Source: Pilasporangium apinafurcum
Lineage: Eukaryota; Oomycota; Peronosporomycetes; Pythiales; Pythiaceae
Direction of reading: 5' to 3'
DNA: 64,000 nucleotides
Assembly (NCBI GenBank): GCA_001600495.1
Contig: BCKE01000056.1
Coordinates: forward strand, 29,895-93,894
Below the pieces are notes generated by a model that was not told where the DNA came from, ran no database searches, and worked only from the letters and a program-made list of their open reading frames with translations. Each line of letters starts with the position of its first letter. The first letter of the stretch is position 1. Made by a program: the position numbers and the translations under genes. Shown one piece after another: positions 32,601 to 40,915 of this stretch.

Positions 32601-33971
32601 GTTGTGGCGAACCCCAGCATTTTGTTCCTGGATGAACCCACAAGTGGTCTCGACGCTCGATCTGCGTCGACTGTGATGAAAGGGGTGCAATCAATCGCAC
32701 GTACAGGTCGTACAGTTGTGTGTACCATCCATCAGCCCAGCAAACAAATCTTTGAACTCTTTGACTCATTATTGCTCCTTCAGAAAGGCGGTCACATTGC
32801 GTTTTTCGGAGATCTAGGAAATGGGTCCGAAAAGCTGCTACAATACTTTGCAGGGATTCCCGGCACACCACCATTCCAAACTAGCATGAATCCTGCCACG
32901 TACATGTTGGAGGTTATTGGTGCAGGCATTGCCCGAGGAAATACACGTGATTATTCGTTGGAATATACAAAAAGTGCGATCTACCAAACGAACAAAGAAA
33001 TCGCCGATCGTGTCGCAACCGGACAGATTTGCGAGGAGAGCAACACTGATAAACCACAACAATCCATAATCCCATTTTCTACACTGAAGCTGACACCAAT
33101 CGCGACAAACTTCTTCACGCAGTTTATCTGCTGCGCACGGAAGATGCGACTAACATATTGGCGGAATCCACAATACAATTTTATGCGGATGGTGGCATAT
33201 CCAATCTACGCAGTCATATTTGGCAGTGCGTTCTACAAGCTCACTGAAGGAACGACCTCAGCAGTAAACTCACATATTGGCCTCATGTACAACACACTGG
33301 ACTTCATCGGTGTCATCAACATGATGACAGTGCTTGACACAGTCTGTACCGAACGCGCTGTGTATTACCGTGAGCGTATGTCGAACTATTACGGTCCATT
33401 GCCATACGCGCTGTCACTGTTTTTAGCGGAGCTGCCATACCTCGTTCTGGTGTCGTTTCTCTTTGTAAACGTCGAGTATTGGATGATCGGTTGGGAAGCG
33501 GATGCCAGATCGTTCTTTCTCTTTTGGTTTGTCTTCTTCCTGCACGTATCGATCTGTACGACTGTGGGGCAATTCATGGCAGTGCTCATGCCCAATATCA
33601 AAGTTGGCAACGTTGCTGTTGGGGCACTTTCTGTGTTCTTTAATCTCTTCTCGGGCTTCCTCATGCCGCATGACAGCATGCGCGGTTTCTATAGTTGGAT
33701 CCGGTATCTTGTCATAACCAATTACTCGCTTGAAAGTTTGGCAGCGATCGAAATGGGACAATGTCATATTGGCGGCAACTCTCATGGCTGCATCATGGTA
33801 AAAGACACGATCGCCGACCAGGACAAGTCGTTGAAAACTTATATCGACGACTATTACGACTTTCACTACGATCACATCAAGGAGAATATTGGAATCTTGC
33901 TGGGTATGGCTGGCATCATTCAGATCTGTATCTACCTGACACTACGCTTCGTCAGTCACCTCAAGCGCTAA
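29679..33971 (+). CDS. PDR-type full-size ABCG transporter
   Basis: 1430 residues from ATG 29679; an in-frame ATG at 29616 would add 21 residues but MEDRVDAV fits oomycete relatives better. Order NBD1-TMD1-NBD2-TMD2. NBD1 has ANPGAGKST near 175, the signature GVSGGERKR near 289 and LCDEISTGLDSAA. The first membrane block is about 504-745. NBD2 has GSSGAGKTT near 859, a degenerate signature SIEQKKRITIGVE near 961, as is usual for PDR proteins, and FLDEPTSGLDARSA. The second block is about 1150-1427. These pumps export drugs, lipids and plant defence compounds from the plasma membrane. Unlike fungal PDR5, NBD1 keeps the Walker lysine. Confidence 0.94.
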   Translation: MEDRVDAVMTDHVVATDIDDEYNATGIDKLSNNPRISATSFLPVESQGDASTTVSGLADLKPTETFHKSFPERYSSLDPSNLETLLSGGLDRFYGKFKNEWKKNNLSFPTPEVHFQNLSYTVWLSNETPASKSSIGGYLRGVIEPWRKLKTVKKVILHPMTGSISPGTMTLILANPGAGKSTFLKALAGKLSSRKGQRSFKGNVTYSGLAAEEITISKLVGLVDQQDNHFPTLTVRETIEFADRCLNGPPENQPPTLREVARLRTDLCLHILGLTKCADTCVGDALLRGVSGGERKRVTIGEMLVGGQSVFLCDEISTGLDSAATFDIVKSLKSWTRTLGGSAVVALLQPPPEVVDLFDDILILSEGRLVYHGPRVEMLPYFSRLGFERPEQSVDPAEFVLDVVSGRGAQFLVKQNRAQAILSNPPRQPVQFEEYFQKSEIYKNTISRMEEQNRNCRKIQNEDEMQGVAHLIGMNTGSSSQYKIGFFGSLTLLLDRQKKIWMRDRALVLGKLVEAVLVGLLLGVIYFNVTRTLYLRMLFFCVAIFQRQAWQQLTISFQVRNIFYKQRSRNFFRTLVYTLAESIVQVPLNLCVSFTLVVIFYFMSGLSKTGSTFIVFYIIIVCFQHAISAYFSLVASICPTVTVAQALASLSVSFFLLFSGNIILPDLIPDYWIWLYWYNPVAWTLRALLLNEFYDHRYTEEIRKKSLARVQVSKGPEFIWIAIIVLIAYYVIFTLLNTAVLRFIHYETTSTASSVLGITEDSYTTEEKTIQIGSSDDVTPQPQSHHEQHETADVVVQVPPGGNNNNDATSNDEPTFIRAYLAVRDLDYFVQNPAGKGELQLLHGITASFIPGKMSALMGSSGAGKTTFMDVLAGRKTGGRTAGEILVNGEPKDPSTFSRIAGYCEQMDIHSGGATILEALQFSARLRLPQETTREEQDAIVQNTMELLELNGIARELVRNCSIEQKKRITIGVEVVANPSILFLDEPTSGLDARSASTVMKGVQSIARTGRTVVCTIHQPSKQIFELFDSLLLLQKGGHIAFFGDLGNGSEKLLQYFAGIPGTPPFQTSMNPATYMLEVIGAGIARGNTRDYSLEYTKSAIYQTNKEIADRVATGQICEESNTDKPQQSIIPFSTLKLTPIATNFFTQFICCARKMRLTYWRNPQYNFMRMVAYPIYAVIFGSAFYKLTEGTTSAVNSHIGLMYNTLDFIGVINMMTVLDTVCTERAVYYRERMSNYYGPLPYALSLFLAELPYLVLVSFLFVNVEYWMIGWEADARSFFLFWFVFFLHVSICTTVGQFMAVLMPNIKVGNVAVGALSVFFNLFSGFLMPHDSMRGFYSWIRYLVITNYSLESLAAIEMGQCHIGGNSHGCIMVKDTIADQDKSLKTYIDDYYDFHYDHIKENIGILLGMAGIIQICIYLTLRFVSHLKR

Positions 33972-34117
33972 CCTCCTCACTCTTTGTGGATGCAAAGTTC
34001 ATACAAAGATGACAAGCAACATGCATAAATATTACATCCATTTATATATATACAAACCATTCCATCCACATGCTAACTTATGTCGCCACTCTACTTACTA
34101 TTCAGCTGATTACCTTA

Positions 34118-36256
34118 TTATAAAATGGTCTCCAACGTCGATACAACGTCCAAGATTGATGCACGAACGGAGCTACCACATCCATCGACTTGGGTACACA
34201 TTCGAAGTAAATTACACGATTCGCGTGCATGCACACGATTCTGTGCACTCTTCGCTTCCAATTGTGCCACTGTGTTTTGAAGTTGTTGGCATTTCGCCTC
34301 GGCAGCTTCATAGTATGAACGAACGAACTGTTTCATCGCCTCTTTCTCCACGATATGAAGCATTAAGTCGTCTTTTGAATATTTGCTCGTCGATGTATCG
34401 GGCATGACATCTATTGGAGTTTCACGGTTCATTTTGGGGTCGTTTGTCAGTTGTCTTTTTTGTTTTTTCAATATGAGCAACTCCTCACCTATCCGGACTG
34501 TCTGTTCGGCGCGCTGGCGGTTTTCTTTCGTCAACTCATCGTTATTACGTCGCAAATCTGCTATTTCTTTGTTTGCACGCGTTTTTGACTGTTCCTGTTG
34601 TTGTTCACGTTCCTCTAGTTCAGAAACTCTCTTCTGAAGCGATATAACCTTGTCATTGACCTGTTCTTTGTGGCCATTGAGCTCTTCTGAGAGAGCATCA
34701 TTTTGCTTCTGCAGGACCATTATTTGGTCATTCAATCCCCCAATCCGAGCGACATGATCGACTACTTCGGTCTGTGATTCTTGTAGCTTCGCAGCTACAG
34801 CTTGCCATTCTTTCGTCGCGGATTTTAGCTGTCTTTCCAGTAATGAGTTTTCTTTCAAAAGTCCTTGGACTGAAGCGTCTTTTCCCTTGACATCTTCCAG
34901 TACTTTGTCGAGCTGTGTTTGCAAAAGCCTGGATTCTTCTGAGAGTTGCTTGTATTGCTCATCCTTGCCTACTTGCATAGAGTTTCTTAGCTCCATTTCT
35001 TTTGCTTTGGCTTCAGCAAGTTGTTCTTCCAGGTCTGCCAGCCGCCGCTCTTCTAATATCCGCTTTTCAAGTGCTTCAAACTCCAAAATCTCCTGCTTCT
35101 CTGCATGCCGTCGCTGCTCTTCTTCTAGACGCTGGTTCTGTAGACTGACTTGTCGAATTTCCTCATTTAAGCGAGATAGTTGCTCACTCTGCTGCTGGCA
35201 TTGTTGTCTCAATTCTTGCACTTGGTCAATGCGGCGCTGGCGCTCTTCGACTTGGGCTTGCCACTCTTGCTTGGATACAATATGACTCGTTCGTAAAAGT
35301 TCCTCTCTCCCTGCTCGTAATGTCTTCAATTCATTCTCCTTGTCTTTTTCACGTGCTGAGACCTCTTGCAATTGGATTTCCAGCTCCTTAATGCGTTCGT
35401 CTAGAAGCTTCTTTTCCAATTCAACAAATTGTTGAATGTCCTCACGTTCCTGTTGCATGCGCTGTAGCAGCTGCTGAGTATGCTCTCGCTCTTTGTTCAT
35501 CTCGAATTGCATTGTCTCAGCTTTCAACTCCATCTTTGAGATGCGTGATTCTCGTGCCGACAAATCCACAGTCGTCACCAGATCACACAGCACGGCCTTC
35601 ACTTCGTCTTCTTCAATCTTGGCGACCTGCTTCTTCAAAAGTGTCGTTGATTTCATTAACGATGCTTGCCATTGGGTACACTTGGCTGCAAACTCATCCA
35701 GTGCTTGCGTGGTTTGTGCAGATAATCCGTTCGATAGTGCTACTTGGTTCATTACTTGAAGCTGAGCGGGTGTAGAGGGAGTTGCGGGCTCTTTAGTCTT
35801 CAGTTGTGTGGTTACTTCGTCCAGCTCTCGGCGTAGTTTCTGGATTTCTTGGTCATGCTGCTCTTGCGCCTGCTTTTTTTGCCGATAAAGCCGAGCAACA
35901 TCATCTTCTAAGTGACGGATCTGCTGCTTGCGCTGTTGTCCAGTTTTCTCCATGGCTTGTAACGTCTGCTGCAGCTTCGCAAGGTCTGCTTGCAACTGCT
36001 GATTTTCGTCGCGCAGCATTTCGTTACTGATGCGCAACACCTCGGCCGATCGCGCCCCACTCTCATCGTCACGTTCGTCCGAGGAAGACGCGGAAATGGA
36101 TGATCGCATCGTCGCGCATCGCTGTCGTTTCTTTGCAGACGCCAGCCTTGCTTGCTCTGCTTCATCCTCATCGTCCATACTGACACTACGGCGGCGGTTT
36201 CCGAGACTCACTGAAGCTGGTAGCCCGCGTTCACCACGGATTGTTACTTTCTCCAT
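34118..36256 (-). CDS. Long coiled-coil protein
   Basis: 712 residues, single exon. A basic N-terminus (MEKVTIRGERGLPASVSLGN) and a Ser/acidic stretch are followed by near-continuous heptad-rich coiled coil from about 75 to 640, rich in Gln, Glu and Leu (for example EELNGHKEQVNDKVISLQKR). A less regular tail ends near STLETIL. There is no motor, kinase or membrane segment. Such proteins usually serve as cytoskeletal, centrosomal or vesicle tethers. No specific family is recognised. Confidence 0.75.
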   Translation of the reverse strand: MEKVTIRGERGLPASVSLGNRRRSVSMDDEDEAEQARLASAKKRQRCATMRSSISASSSDERDDESGARSAEVLRISNEMLRDENQQLQADLAKLQQTLQAMEKTGQQRKQQIRHLEDDVARLYRQKKQAQEQHDQEIQKLRRELDEVTTQLKTKEPATPSTPAQLQVMNQVALSNGLSAQTTQALDEFAAKCTQWQASLMKSTTLLKKQVAKIEEDEVKAVLCDLVTTVDLSARESRISKMELKAETMQFEMNKEREHTQQLLQRMQQEREDIQQFVELEKKLLDERIKELEIQLQEVSAREKDKENELKTLRAGREELLRTSHIVSKQEWQAQVEERQRRIDQVQELRQQCQQQSEQLSRLNEEIRQVSLQNQRLEEEQRRHAEKQEILEFEALEKRILEERRLADLEEQLAEAKAKEMELRNSMQVGKDEQYKQLSEESRLLQTQLDKVLEDVKGKDASVQGLLKENSLLERQLKSATKEWQAVAAKLQESQTEVVDHVARIGGLNDQIMVLQKQNDALSEELNGHKEQVNDKVISLQKRVSELEEREQQQEQSKTRANKEIADLRRNNDELTKENRQRAEQTVRIGEELLILKKQKRQLTNDPKMNRETPIDVMPDTSTSKYSKDDLMLHIVEKEAMKQFVRSYYEAAEAKCQQLQNTVAQLEAKSAQNRVHARESCNLLRMCTQVDGCGSSVRASILDVVSTLETIL

Positions 36257-36694
36257 GTGAATAGATAGCCAATGCGCGCGCGCTCTTCGCCTCTTTTCTT
36301 TTGGTTTCCCTTTGTTTTGATTAGGAAGCGGAAAGCACTTTTAAAATTCAAAAATCTTTGTATTTTTATCCAATAAAAACATTTTAATCTGCTGTGGGAT
36401 AGTTTTTAACGGATTTGATTGGTTTAAAAGTATATATTATTAATGAAAATGTTGCTAAGGCTGATAGAAATGATTAACAAACTGAGGAAGATTATGACAT
36501 TTTCCTTCCAAGCATCCAAACAATCAGCTGAAGTGGCTTCATCGACCTCCGATCCCGTCGCTAGAATACATATACCTCGATATGTGTACAAATAGTGAAG
36601 AGTCAATTACCGATTTCTACGTACATGTGCATTGGGATCTCACCTCCCACTCTGAAAATAGGCCACCTCTTCGTGACTGTATGGTATGGCAACC
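36257..36694. other. Intergenic between divergent genes
   Basis: AT-rich promoter region shared by the coiled-coil gene (-) and the cyclophilin (+). A GCGCGCGC run lies just upstream of the coiled-coil start. No other feature. Confidence 0.5.
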
Positions 36695-37566
36695 ATGCAA
36701 GCACCACGCCAGCGTCAAGACAACCCCATTGTCTTTCTTGATGTCCAGATCGGCGACAAACTTGCCGGACATTTGATCATTGAAGTAATATTACGAGTAC
36801 CTTTCAACAATTTACTGCTACATCTCTGATTTGGTCAGGCTTACCATTGCATCGTAAATCTATCGCTTAGCTACGTGCCGATATCACACCCAAGACCGCT
36901 GAGAATTTCCGTCGTTTATGCACTGGCGAGACCAAGGATCCACACACTGGGCGACGCAGACACTATGCATACTGGTGGATGTGTTTGTATGTTCTCTTTG
37001 ACTCGCATACAGTGAAACCTGATAAAATTCGATTCTGCATCTGAATAGTCCATTTCATCGTGTTGTCAAGGATAAATTCGCTCAATCGGGCGACTTCATT
37101 AACCACGATGGCTCCGGTGGGGAATGCACGTTCGATCAGCCTGGCGATGATGCATTTACTTCCCATACAACGACCGATAATGATATACTTGCCAGTGCTG
37201 CACCCGACGGAGTATGTTTTGAGGATGAGAACTTAATCCTTAGACACACCGGACCAGGAGTGCTCTCTATGGTCAATTCGGGCCCTGACAGCAATACGTC
37301 ACAGTTTTATCTTCACTTTGCAGCTGTAAGTAGGGAGTAAATTACTACTTCATTGTTTGTAGTTGTCCACCCATGAAGCTCAGATGTGTATGTGCTTGCT
37401 GCATCTGTAGCAACCAGCGTTTGATAACAAGCACGTGGTATTTGGGTGTCTAATGGGTGAAGAAAGCTTCCAGGTGCTTCATGCCATGAATAGCGTCGCC
37501 ACGCAGCGCGGGGACCCAATAGAACGTGTGAAGATTGTCAAGTGTGGTCAACTCTTCCCTTCCTGA
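36695..37566 (+). CDS. Cyclophilin-type peptidyl-prolyl isomerase (4 exons)
   Basis: Exons 36695-36784, 36871-36974, 37049-37325 and 37411-37566 join in frame to 208 residues. Motifs in order: FLDVQIGDKLAGHLIIE, TPKTAENFRRLCTGE, FHRVVKDKFAQSGDF, GPGVLSMVNSGPDSNTSQF and NKHVVFGCLMGEESFQVLHA. The catalytic Arg of FHRV and the Gln of AQSGDF are kept. The segment equivalent to the cyclosporin-contacting Trp reads AFDNKH and the SQFYLHFA strand differs from the usual SQFFI, so drug binding is probably weak. It also has a GFEDENL-like divergent loop (VCFEDENLILRH). No targeting signal is seen, so it is probably cytosolic or nuclear. All introns are GT-AG. Confidence 0.88.
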
Positions 37567-37883
37567 GCTCTTCAACATAACAAACATCCAAAGTTAAGTA
37601 CGATCATCAATCCTCTTAAGTTCGTGCAATAAATATATCGGTATTATACCGGTATTTTAATACAATACCACATATGCGAGATATATTTTATTATTTGTAT
37701 AGAACATTAAGTAGTATTTTCAACTGGTTGGCGTTGACTTGGAAAAACTCAAACAAGTGCCAGCCGAGCAGGTCCATCCATCCAATCCATTCATTGGTAC
37801 ACGACCAGCGCTAGTAATTCCGTCGGAATAGTTCTCCTTTTCACCTCTTCGAAGCAAAAGCGTCAGCAACAACTCCCGCCAAG
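37567..37883. promoter_or_regulatory. Promoter region of eS4
   Basis: AT-rich up to about 37710, then more GC-rich. TCCTTTTCACCTCTTCG about 50 bases before the ATG resembles a pyrimidine-rich oomycete start-site region. The assignment rests on position only. Confidence 0.35.
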
Positions 37884-38855
37884 ATGCCTCGTGGACCTCG
37901 TAAGCACCTGAAGCGCATGTCTGCGCCCAAGCACTGGATGCTTGGCAAGCTCGACGGTATTTGGGCGCCACGCCCATCGTCGGGCCCGCACAAGCTCCGC
38001 GAGTGCCTGCCTCTCATCATCATCTTGCGTAACCGTCTCAAATACGCGTTGACCAAGCAGGAAGTGACGATGATCTGCATGCAAAAGCACGTCAAGGTTG
38101 ACGGCAAGATTCGTGTGGACCCCAACTACCCAGCTGGTTTCATGGACGTTGTTGAATTGCCCAAGTCGGGCGACCAATTCCGTCTCTTGTACGATGTCAA
38201 GGGCCGCTTCGTGTTGCACCGTGTGAACAACGAAGAAAAGAAGTTCAAGCTCGCCAAGGTCATCCGTCAGGAATACACCAAGAAGGCCATCCCATACATT
38301 GCCACCAGCGATGGTCGCACCATCCGTTACCCAGATCCTCTCATCAAGGTCAACGACACGGTCAAGATCGACCTGGAAACGGGCAAGGTCGTCGACTTTA
38401 TCAAGTTCGAATCGGGCAACATGGTCATGATCACGCGTGGTCGCAATGCTGGTCGTGTTGGTATTCTTCACCACATTGAAAGGTATGAACACACCTTATT
38501 GACTCATTGCGAGCTGGGTGTGGTGCTTTCTGGGTTGGGTCATCATCAGATGGAAGAGTTTCTTTGGTTTTCCACCCTCCCATTCACATCTCCAAAATTG
38601 CTAGCCATCATATTTGCTGGTTGATTATTTATTGTGTACTAATTTTTTTTACTGTTTGTTGCGTGTAGACATCAAGGTTCTTTCGATATTGCTCGTGTTC
38701 GCGATGCTGTTGGTCACGACTTTGCTACACGTCTTGGTAACGTGTTCGTTATCGGTAACGAAACCCGCTCGTGGGTCTCGCTTCCTAAGGGCAAGGGCGT
38801 GAAGCTCAACATCTTGGAAGAACGTGCCATCCGTGAAAACAAGGCCAAGAACTAA
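37884..38855 (+). CDS. RPS4: 40S ribosomal protein S4 (eS4)
   Basis: Exons 37884-38482 and 38669-38855, with a 186-bp GT-AG intron, give 261 residues, matching the usual 261-263. It begins [20 protein letters not shown] and holds the S4 RNA-binding region ([11 protein letters not shown], then [12 protein letters not shown]), the central KOW region ([16 protein letters not shown]) and the C-terminal [13 protein letters not shown] with the NVFVIG strand. It is a structural protein of the small cytosolic ribosomal subunit. Codon use is strongly biased compared with its neighbours, as expected for high expression. It is transcribed in the same direction as the cyclophilin upstream. Confidence 0.98.
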
Positions 38856-39286
38856 ATAGGTTGGCTTTCTCGTTGGTAAACTGGATTGCTGTGACTAACC
38901 CAATTTTGGGTGGGTCGCGCATCTAAAACATTGCCTTCTAGCAAGGGAATGTGAAAGGAGAACAGTTGAGGAGGGTGATTATTTACTTAATATCATATGT
39001 ATCTATGATCCCTTACATTCTGGTGGGTGCTATTGTCCCATTTTATATTACCATCATGTTGTCTTTCATAATATTAATTAATGGCATCACAGAGCTGATA
39101 TTGCGGACTGAGTACTATTTGCTGTTGCCAGTGAATTCATGAGTAGGCGAGACCTATTAGTTGCAGTATTATCGCTGATGTTGCTGCTGATCAAGGGTGT
39201 TGGTGTTGATTGTTGTGGATGTGGAGCATAATACCAGAAGAGCACCACTGGGTGATTAAAAAACAAAAACAAAACCAATCATCCTA
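38856..39286. other. Intergenic, no gene seen
   Basis: This is the 3' flank of eS4. Nothing recognised before the Fanzor right-end repeat. Confidence 0.45.
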
Positions 39287-39389
39287 TCGTCTAGTCTTAG
39301 CTAGATTTTGCGGTCAAGGCAGATCGAAACAAAAACAGAAGATTCACCCCGAGTTACTCGTATTTCGGTATCTCATATGATCTCTTGAG
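39287..39389 (+). repeat. Solo right end of Fanzor-type element
   Basis: GTCTAGTCTTAGCTAGATTT, GATCGAAACAAAAAC and TATTTCGGTATCTCATATG, ending ATGATCTCTTGAG, match the 3' ends of the other copies in direct orientation. The coding part is absent. It lies between two genes that converge on it. Confidence 0.72.
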
Positions 39390-39430
39390 ATGTATGCATA
39401 TCTTTGTCTTCACATCCCCCATCGTCAATT

Positions 39431-40603
39431 CTATTCCGCTATCTTCTTCTTCTTGAGCTCTTTTTTTAGGCGATCTTTCTCCTTGGCTACTTCTGCCATG
39501 ACTTGATTGTACATGGTCGGTTCGATCTCGTCCTTCTTGGCCTTAAAGTTCCCTTCAATCTCACGCAATGATTCCAGTCGCTCGAGCATTTGCTCGGTAG
39601 TCAAGCGCTTGCTTGTGTTTCCACTATCAGACTGAGCGTGCGGATCTTCACTGTCATCTTCATCACCTTCTCCCTCGCCCTTACTCTTCAGCACACCACA
39701 ATTGAGGATCTTCACTTGGGCACTCGGTTTCCCCGATCGTCGGCCACAGCTTGAGATGATATCCACCACGTCCATACCTTCCAATACGCGGCCAAAGACG
39801 ATGTGCTTGCCATCAAGCCATGGTGTTTCGCCTGTGCAAATGAAGAACTGGCTACCGTTGGTGTTCGGGCCAGCGTTGGCCATACTGACTGTACCAGGTC
39901 CCATGTGAGGTACGCTCAGGTTTTCGTCAGGGAACCGTTTCCCATAGATAGACTCACCACCTCGACCATTGCCGTGCGTGAAATCACCGCCTTGAATCCT
40001 GTAAATGGCGTGCATGTACATAGCACCAATAATGTAAGTCAAGATTACACGGCTAGGCTGATTGTTCTGCTTGCTTACATGAATCCTGGGATGATCCGGT
40101 GAAATTCAGAACCTTTGTAGTGCAGTGGTTTTCCTAAACGTCCCACACCTTTCTCCCCAGTACACAATGACCGGAAATTCTCGACCGTGTTGGGCTGCAC
40201 TTCACCATAGAGTCCCATAATGATCTTGCCAATGTAGTCATCGTTGATTCCAATATCAAAGAACACCTTGTCAGTCACCAAGAGCTGCAAAATGACATAA
40301 CCAAACGCATACACATCGATTCAGAAAGTGTGAAAATTCCTCATTGCTGCAAAACGCAGCATATTGTTGTTGCACTACTACATTTTCACGTACATCACCA
40401 GTGTACTTTGGTGGGCTCTCGAATCCGGCAAGTTTCTTTAAATCCTCTAGAGAGGGCAACGGGCCGAAGAAGTAGCCAATCGCATACCCTCCACCAAAAG
40501 TGATTGCCAATCCCAGCGATGCTTTCTGGAGCGATGTCAGTCCCGTCGAACCAGATGCACCACTGCCTCCTGTTGAGCTGCCCGTGCTAAACTGCACAAC
40601 CAT
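39431..40603 (-). CDS. Membrane-anchored cyclophilin (3 exons)
   Basis: Exons 40603-40394, 40284-40079 and 39998-39431 join to 327 residues. The N-terminus [18 protein letters not shown] is followed by one hydrophobic segment ([17 protein letters not shown]), so this is likely an ER or other membrane-anchored isomerase. The cyclophilin domain has all key residues: FHRIIPGFM, then [34 protein letters not shown] with the Trp, and [12 protein letters not shown]. The C-terminal 90 residues are charged and coiled ([18 protein letters not shown]) and end in a lysine-rich tail. The second intron interrupts the codon for the Met of GFM. Both introns are GT-AG. Confidence 0.88.
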
Positions 40604-40915
40604 TTTACAAGAAAAGCATTTTTCGTAAATCCATAACGCCAAGCGGATAATATCACATATATATGAATCATGAGTTTGTGTCTAATGTTCATACCGGTCG
40701 ATGCAGTGCAGATGCACCAGCGCAACGGCATCCGCGCAAGAAATAGCTTGGAAGAATCATGCGTGACCTCTCCAAATGACAACCAAGAACACCAAGAGAG
40801 CAGACTCAGATCTGATTCAATAAATTATCCAATAAATTATTTATTGCAATAATCTAATATTACCGTATTATATCGAATAAAAAGAGAGTGTAGGTCATGT
40901 ACCAATGTATTCCAC
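40604..40915. other. Intergenic between two minus-strand genes
   Basis: Upstream flank of the membrane cyclophilin and 3' flank of the GPCR-PIPK. Nothing else recognised. Confidence 0.5.

Noticed and set aside
34887-35285. Ser/Cys-rich open frame on the plus strand
   Set aside because: It is the antisense of heptad-rich coiled-coil coding sequence, which gives such frames by codon composition.
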